Of a DNA stretch of 64,000 nucleotides, positions 61,915-64,000 are shown in pieces; the first letter of the stretch is position 1, and the number at the start of each line of letters is the position of its first letter. This DNA comes from an uncultured Clostridia bacterium. Lineage in GTDB: Bacteria > Bacillota > Clostridia > UBA1381. The notes beneath the pieces were generated by a model, which saw only the letters and a list, made by a program, of their open reading frames with translations, was not told the origin of the DNA and did not search any database. The translations under genes and the position numbers were made by a program. Location of the stretch: NCBI GenBank assembly GCA_934476675.1, contig CAKSOE010000003.1, forward strand, positions 62,001-126,000, in the 5' to 3' direction.

Positions 61915-62277
61915 TTACTTTCCGTCCGATACATCAACAAAGATTTTTGCGTTATTTTTTACCAGTCCGAGTTTTTCCGACGCAATCTTCTCGATATATT
62001 CGTCCGTATCCACTTTGGTTTTTAACTCCTCGATTTCCTGCTGCCTTGTTGCTTCGTATGCAATTTTTTCCTCCAGCTCGGCTGCCGTCTTTCTGTTCTG
62101 AGAAATCTGCGGCAGCTGCATAACCCCCTTAAAAAGCATTGCTCCGGCCAAAAGCAGCACACAGACAGTTTTGATTTTCAAGCTGTTTTTTCTGCAAAAC
62201 CTTATAATATTTTTTTGTGACGGCAAAGCGTTTTTTACGCTTTGTACGTTTCCGCCCAAAACACCTTTGTTATTCAT
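61915..62277 (-). CDS. divIC: DivIC/FtsB-like septum formation protein
   Basis: A 120-residue bitopic membrane protein. A basic cytoplasmic N-terminus, one transmembrane helix (TVCVLLLAGAMLFKGVM, about 38-54) and a coiled-coil segment (TAAELEEKIAYEATRQQEIEE) ending in IEKIASEKLGLVKNN, the DivIC/FtsB tail pattern. It joins FtsL and DivIB in the divisome. Genomic place between yabQ and yabR is as in Bacillus. Confidence 0.92.
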   Translation of the reverse strand: MNNKGVLGGNVQSVKNALPSQKNIIRFCRKNSLKIKTVCVLLLAGAMLFKGVMQLPQISQNRKTAAELEEKIAYEATRQQEIEELKTKVDTDEYIEKIASEKLGLVKNNAKIFVDVSDGK

Positions 62278-62313
62278 ATCCGTTTGCCTTCTCCGAATTA
62301 TATTATATAAACC

Positions 62314-62733
62314 CTATCCCGTTTTCTTTCCGAACAGACCTTTTGCTTTTGTGTATAAAGGTACTAATAGCATTTTATACAAAAATACGGGCGGTGTCAA
62401 GAGTATTTTCAAAATTAAATGAATAATTTTAAAAAAATTTTCAAAAAACACCATAAAAACTTTCAAAAACACCCTCTGAAACAGCAATATGTATAAAAGC
62501 GCTCCTATCAGAAAGCCTATCGCCTCATAGAGCCGCAACCTGCCGTCGCTGAAAATCCAAAGACCCTTTGCCAGAAACCATGCCGATACCGTCCAGAATG
62601 CAGCGTCCTGCATGGCGGTAAAAAAGACATTTGTTTTTACGCAGCTCCTTGCGGCACGAAACATATCAAACAGCATCACCACCGCACCGCCGCACACAAA
62701 CATCGCTAAAAGCGCATATGTCTCTCTTGTCAT
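62314..62733 (-). CDS. yabQ: Spore cortex protein YabQ
   Basis: A 139-residue membrane protein with about four hydrophobic segments, required for cortex formation in Bacillus. MLFDMFRAARSC and DAAFWTVSAWFLAKGLW are YabQ features; a C-terminal basic tail follows. The ATG at 62733 comes one base after the yabP stop (TGATATG), so translation coupling is expected. Earlier in-frame codons have no RBS. Confidence 0.9.
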   Translation of the reverse strand: MTRETYALLAMFVCGGAVVMLFDMFRAARSCVKTNVFFTAMQDAAFWTVSAWFLAKGLWIFSDGRLRLYEAIGFLIGALLYILLFQRVFLKVFMVFFENFFKIIHLILKILLTPPVFLYKMLLVPLYTKAKGLFGKKTG

Positions 62734-62734
62734 A

Positions 62735-63016
62735 TCACTTGAACATCGAGGTGATAAACCCCTCTTTACTGCGCTTTTTTGAATATTCCAGCATCTGCAC
62801 CTCACCGGAAATCTCTAAATTTCCGGCAGAAGTGTCAACCTTGTTTATCACAAGTCCGCTGCCCTTTATTATAAGAGCTCCCATATTTGTTTTAAGCTCT
62901 ATTTTTTCGTCCGTAAAGCACACTACGTCCTCAATTCCCGTAGCTGACAGAGCGGAGCGGTTTGTCAGCGCTATATTATGCTCTGCCGCAAGCGTCTTTT
63001 TTGTTTCAACAGCCAT
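62735..63016 (-). CDS. yabP: Sporulation protein YabP
   Basis: A 93-residue cytoplasmic protein needed for spore cortex. HNIALTNRSALSATGIEDV, and GALIIKGSGLVI plus a following NLEISGEVQMLEYSK segment are YabP marks. ATG at 63016 has GGAGG at 8 bp; the longer frame starts inside rqcP. The 55-bp gap to rqcP holds an AT-rich palindrome at 63033-63059. Confidence 0.92.
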   Translation of the reverse strand: MAVETKKTLAAEHNIALTNRSALSATGIEDVVCFTDEKIELKTNMGALIIKGSGLVINKVDTSAGNLEISGEVQMLEYSKKRSKEGFITSMFK

Positions 63017-63071
63017 ATTCCATGCCTCCATATCATATATTCTTACTTTAAATATATGATTGGACATCAGA

Positions 63072-63311
63072 TTACAGAACCTTATAAAGAGATGCGGCGT
63101 CGTTTTTGAGAACGTGCTCCGCAATGCCCTCAACCTGCACCTTCATAATGCGCTCTCCGAGTTTTATTTCGATAATGTCGTTTTCCTTTACGTCATACGA
63201 CGCCTTGACAACCTTTCCGTTCACCGTTATTCTGCCCTGGTCACACGCCTCGTTTGCAATCGTACGGCGTTTTATTAAACGCGTCACCTTTAAATATTTA
63301 TCAATCCTCAT
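63072..63311 (-). CDS. rqcP: RqcP (YabO/HslR-like) S4 domain RNA-binding protein
   Basis: A 79-residue single S4 domain protein: MRIDKYLKVTRLIKRRTIAN and QGRITVNGKVVKASYDVK. In Bacillus RqcP works with RqcH on the 50S subunit to add alanine tails to stalled peptides. ATG at 63311 follows GAGGGAGAAT. It comes after the HU terminator and heads rqcP-yabP-yabQ-divIC-yabR. Confidence 0.92.
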   Translation of the reverse strand: MRIDKYLKVTRLIKRRTIANEACDQGRITVNGKVVKASYDVKENDIIEIKLGERIMKVQVEGIAEHVLKNDAASLYKVL

Positions 63312-63340
63312 ATTCTCCCTCTTTCGAAAGATAAAAAAAC

Positions 63341-63366
63341 AAACTGCCGAAACAAGCCGGCAGTTT
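63341..63366 (-). terminator. Terminator after HU gene
   Basis: AAACTGCCG (63341-63349) / CGGCAGTTT (63358-63366); on minus the stem is followed by GTTTTTTTATC. It lies only 30 bp before the rqcP start. Confidence 0.85.
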
Positions 63367-63383
63367 CTTCTTTTGTAAATCAA

Positions 63384-63659
63384 TTACTTATTTACAACGT
63401 CCTTTAAAGCCTTACCTGCCTTGAATGCAGGAATCTTTGAAGCTGCAATCTGAATAACCTCGCCTGTACGGGGGTTCTTACCGCTTCTTGCTTCTCTTGC
63501 TCTTACTTCAAATGTTCCGAAGCCCACGAGCTGAACCTTGTCGCCCTCACACAAAGCTTCTGTTACTGCTGCTGTTAAAGCGTTTACTGCTTTTTCAGCG
63601 TCTTTTTTTGATAATTCTGCCTTCTGAGCAACTGCTGCTACTAAATCAGTCTTGTTCAT
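63384..63659 (-). CDS. hup: HU family DNA-binding protein
   Basis: A 91-residue histone-like nucleoid protein: MNKTDLVAAVAQKAELSKKD, GFGTFEVRAREARSGKNPRTG (the DNA-binding arm) and PAFKAGKALKDVV. ATG at 63659 has AGGAGG; the longer frame is not translated. It is between MazG-family and RqcP positions in clostridial synteny, though mazG is elsewhere in this window. Strong consensus promoter upstream. Confidence 0.97.
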   Translation of the reverse strand: MNKTDLVAAVAQKAELSKKDAEKAVNALTAAVTEALCEGDKVQLVGFGTFEVRAREARSGKNPRTGEVIQIAASKIPAFKAGKALKDVVNK

Positions 63660-63752
63660 AATTTTCCTCCTGTTTTTTTCAGGACAGACGTTATAATCTG
63701 TCCGAACATAAAATTTACGGACTATTGCCCGAAAACTTTCTTTCATTATTGT

Positions 63753-63781
63753 ATTTTAATACAAAACACAGCATATGTCAA
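63753..63781 (-). promoter_or_regulatory. Promoter of the HU gene
   Basis: On the minus strand TTGACA (63776-63781), 17 bp, TAAAAT (63753-63758). The remaining upstream stretch to 64000 is AT-rich and shows no convincing gene. Confidence 0.8.
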
Positions 63782-64000
63782 GCTTTTATTTACATTTTTG
63801 GCGTTTTATACCGAATATTATTGCTTTTTTTACACACAATGTTGAATTTTCGCGTTAAAATGCCCTTAAAACGGCGTTTCAGCACTAAAACGTACGTATT
63901 TTTTGCTGAATTTGAAACCGATTTTGAGAGAACAACAAACGGCTTTTTTATAGTTTTTGCATTTTTATGCAGAATATTCAAAAATCAATCACAAGATGAT

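Noticed and set aside
63033..63059. TCATATATT/AATATATGA palindrome as a sigma-E promoter of yabP
   Set aside because: AT-only match; no convincing -10/-35 pair at sigma-E spacing.
63790..63981. 63-codon frame upstream of HU
   Set aside because: Starts at TTG without RBS, AT-driven Lys/Asn composition, no recognisable motif.
1..64000. CRISPR arrays, tRNA, rRNA, prophage or transposase genes
   Set aside because: No regularly spaced direct repeats, cloverleaf or rRNA segments, and no integrase or transposase motifs were seen on either strand.

Overview
The window looks like a chromosomal segment of an anaerobic, spore-forming Clostridia-type Firmicute, probably host- or gut-associated. Evidence: a gpr germination protease start, spo0A, yabP and yabQ, a DivIC/YabR/RqcP cluster, a gram-positive PolC, AAAGGAGG-type ribosome binding sites and many TTGACA-N17-TATAAT-like promoters. 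Lineage below class level cannot be fixed from the sequence. Nearly all genes lie on the minus strand (including gyrA and polC), so minus is probably the leading strand. No tRNA, rRNA, CRISPR array, integrase or transposase was seen.

Layout from left to right. 1-5.4 kb: gpr (partial), cyclophilin, gyrA, methyltransferase, yerC. 4.6-14 kb: polysaccharide deacetylase, mnmG and a DUF624 protein; spo0A behind a 26-codon upstream ORF; three tandem M42 peptidase paralogues, the middle one lacking catalytic residues, behind murD. 14-25 kb: an SCP2-domain protein with a lysine/alanine-rich tail under a consensus promoter; RidA; two membrane proteins; a SWIM-SNF2 ATPase; a 3D-domain/secreted protein/DUF815 operon. 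25-37 kb (the accessory part): on plus, GH130 phosphorylase, AEC transporter and phosphohexomutase; a Gfo/Idh/MocA oxidoreductase; two AraC regulators; and a minus-strand hexosamine operon (sugar nucleotidyltransferase, NahK-like kinase, a NagB-ROK kinase fusion, NagA). 37-39 kb: metA and a 55-residue protein. 39-47.7 kb: WalRK-like two-component system, a large double-HTH regulator and polC. 47.7-64 kb: mazG, ctp, DUF1934, murI, ddl, then rluD-like, lspA, aroB, tsaD, rimI, ywlE-like, tsaC, pncB and a GT-C/DUF6273 membrane protein, and finally yabR, divIC, yabQ, yabP, rqcP and HU.

How the 25-37 kb genes could work together (inference): GH130 releases mannose-1-phosphate and GlcNAc from a mannosyl-GlcNAc-type substrate; the mutase channels the sugar phosphate; the ROK half phosphorylates GlcNAc; NagA and the NagB half take it to fructose-6-phosphate. 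NahK plus the nucleotidyltransferase offer a parallel route to a UDP-HexNAc. The nag operon and a divergent araC gene share a compact control region with repeated ATTTTGG half-sites.

The 21-39 kb part also carries three ~221-bp copies of a palindromic repeat (plus one diverged relative) lying between gene ends, a leader with four consecutive palindromes, and a degenerate locus resembling the small 'holin-like toxin' genes. The most unusual items are the NagB-ROK fusion, the degenerate M42 paralogue, the repeat family, the spo0A upstream ORF and the SCP2/Lys-Ala protein.
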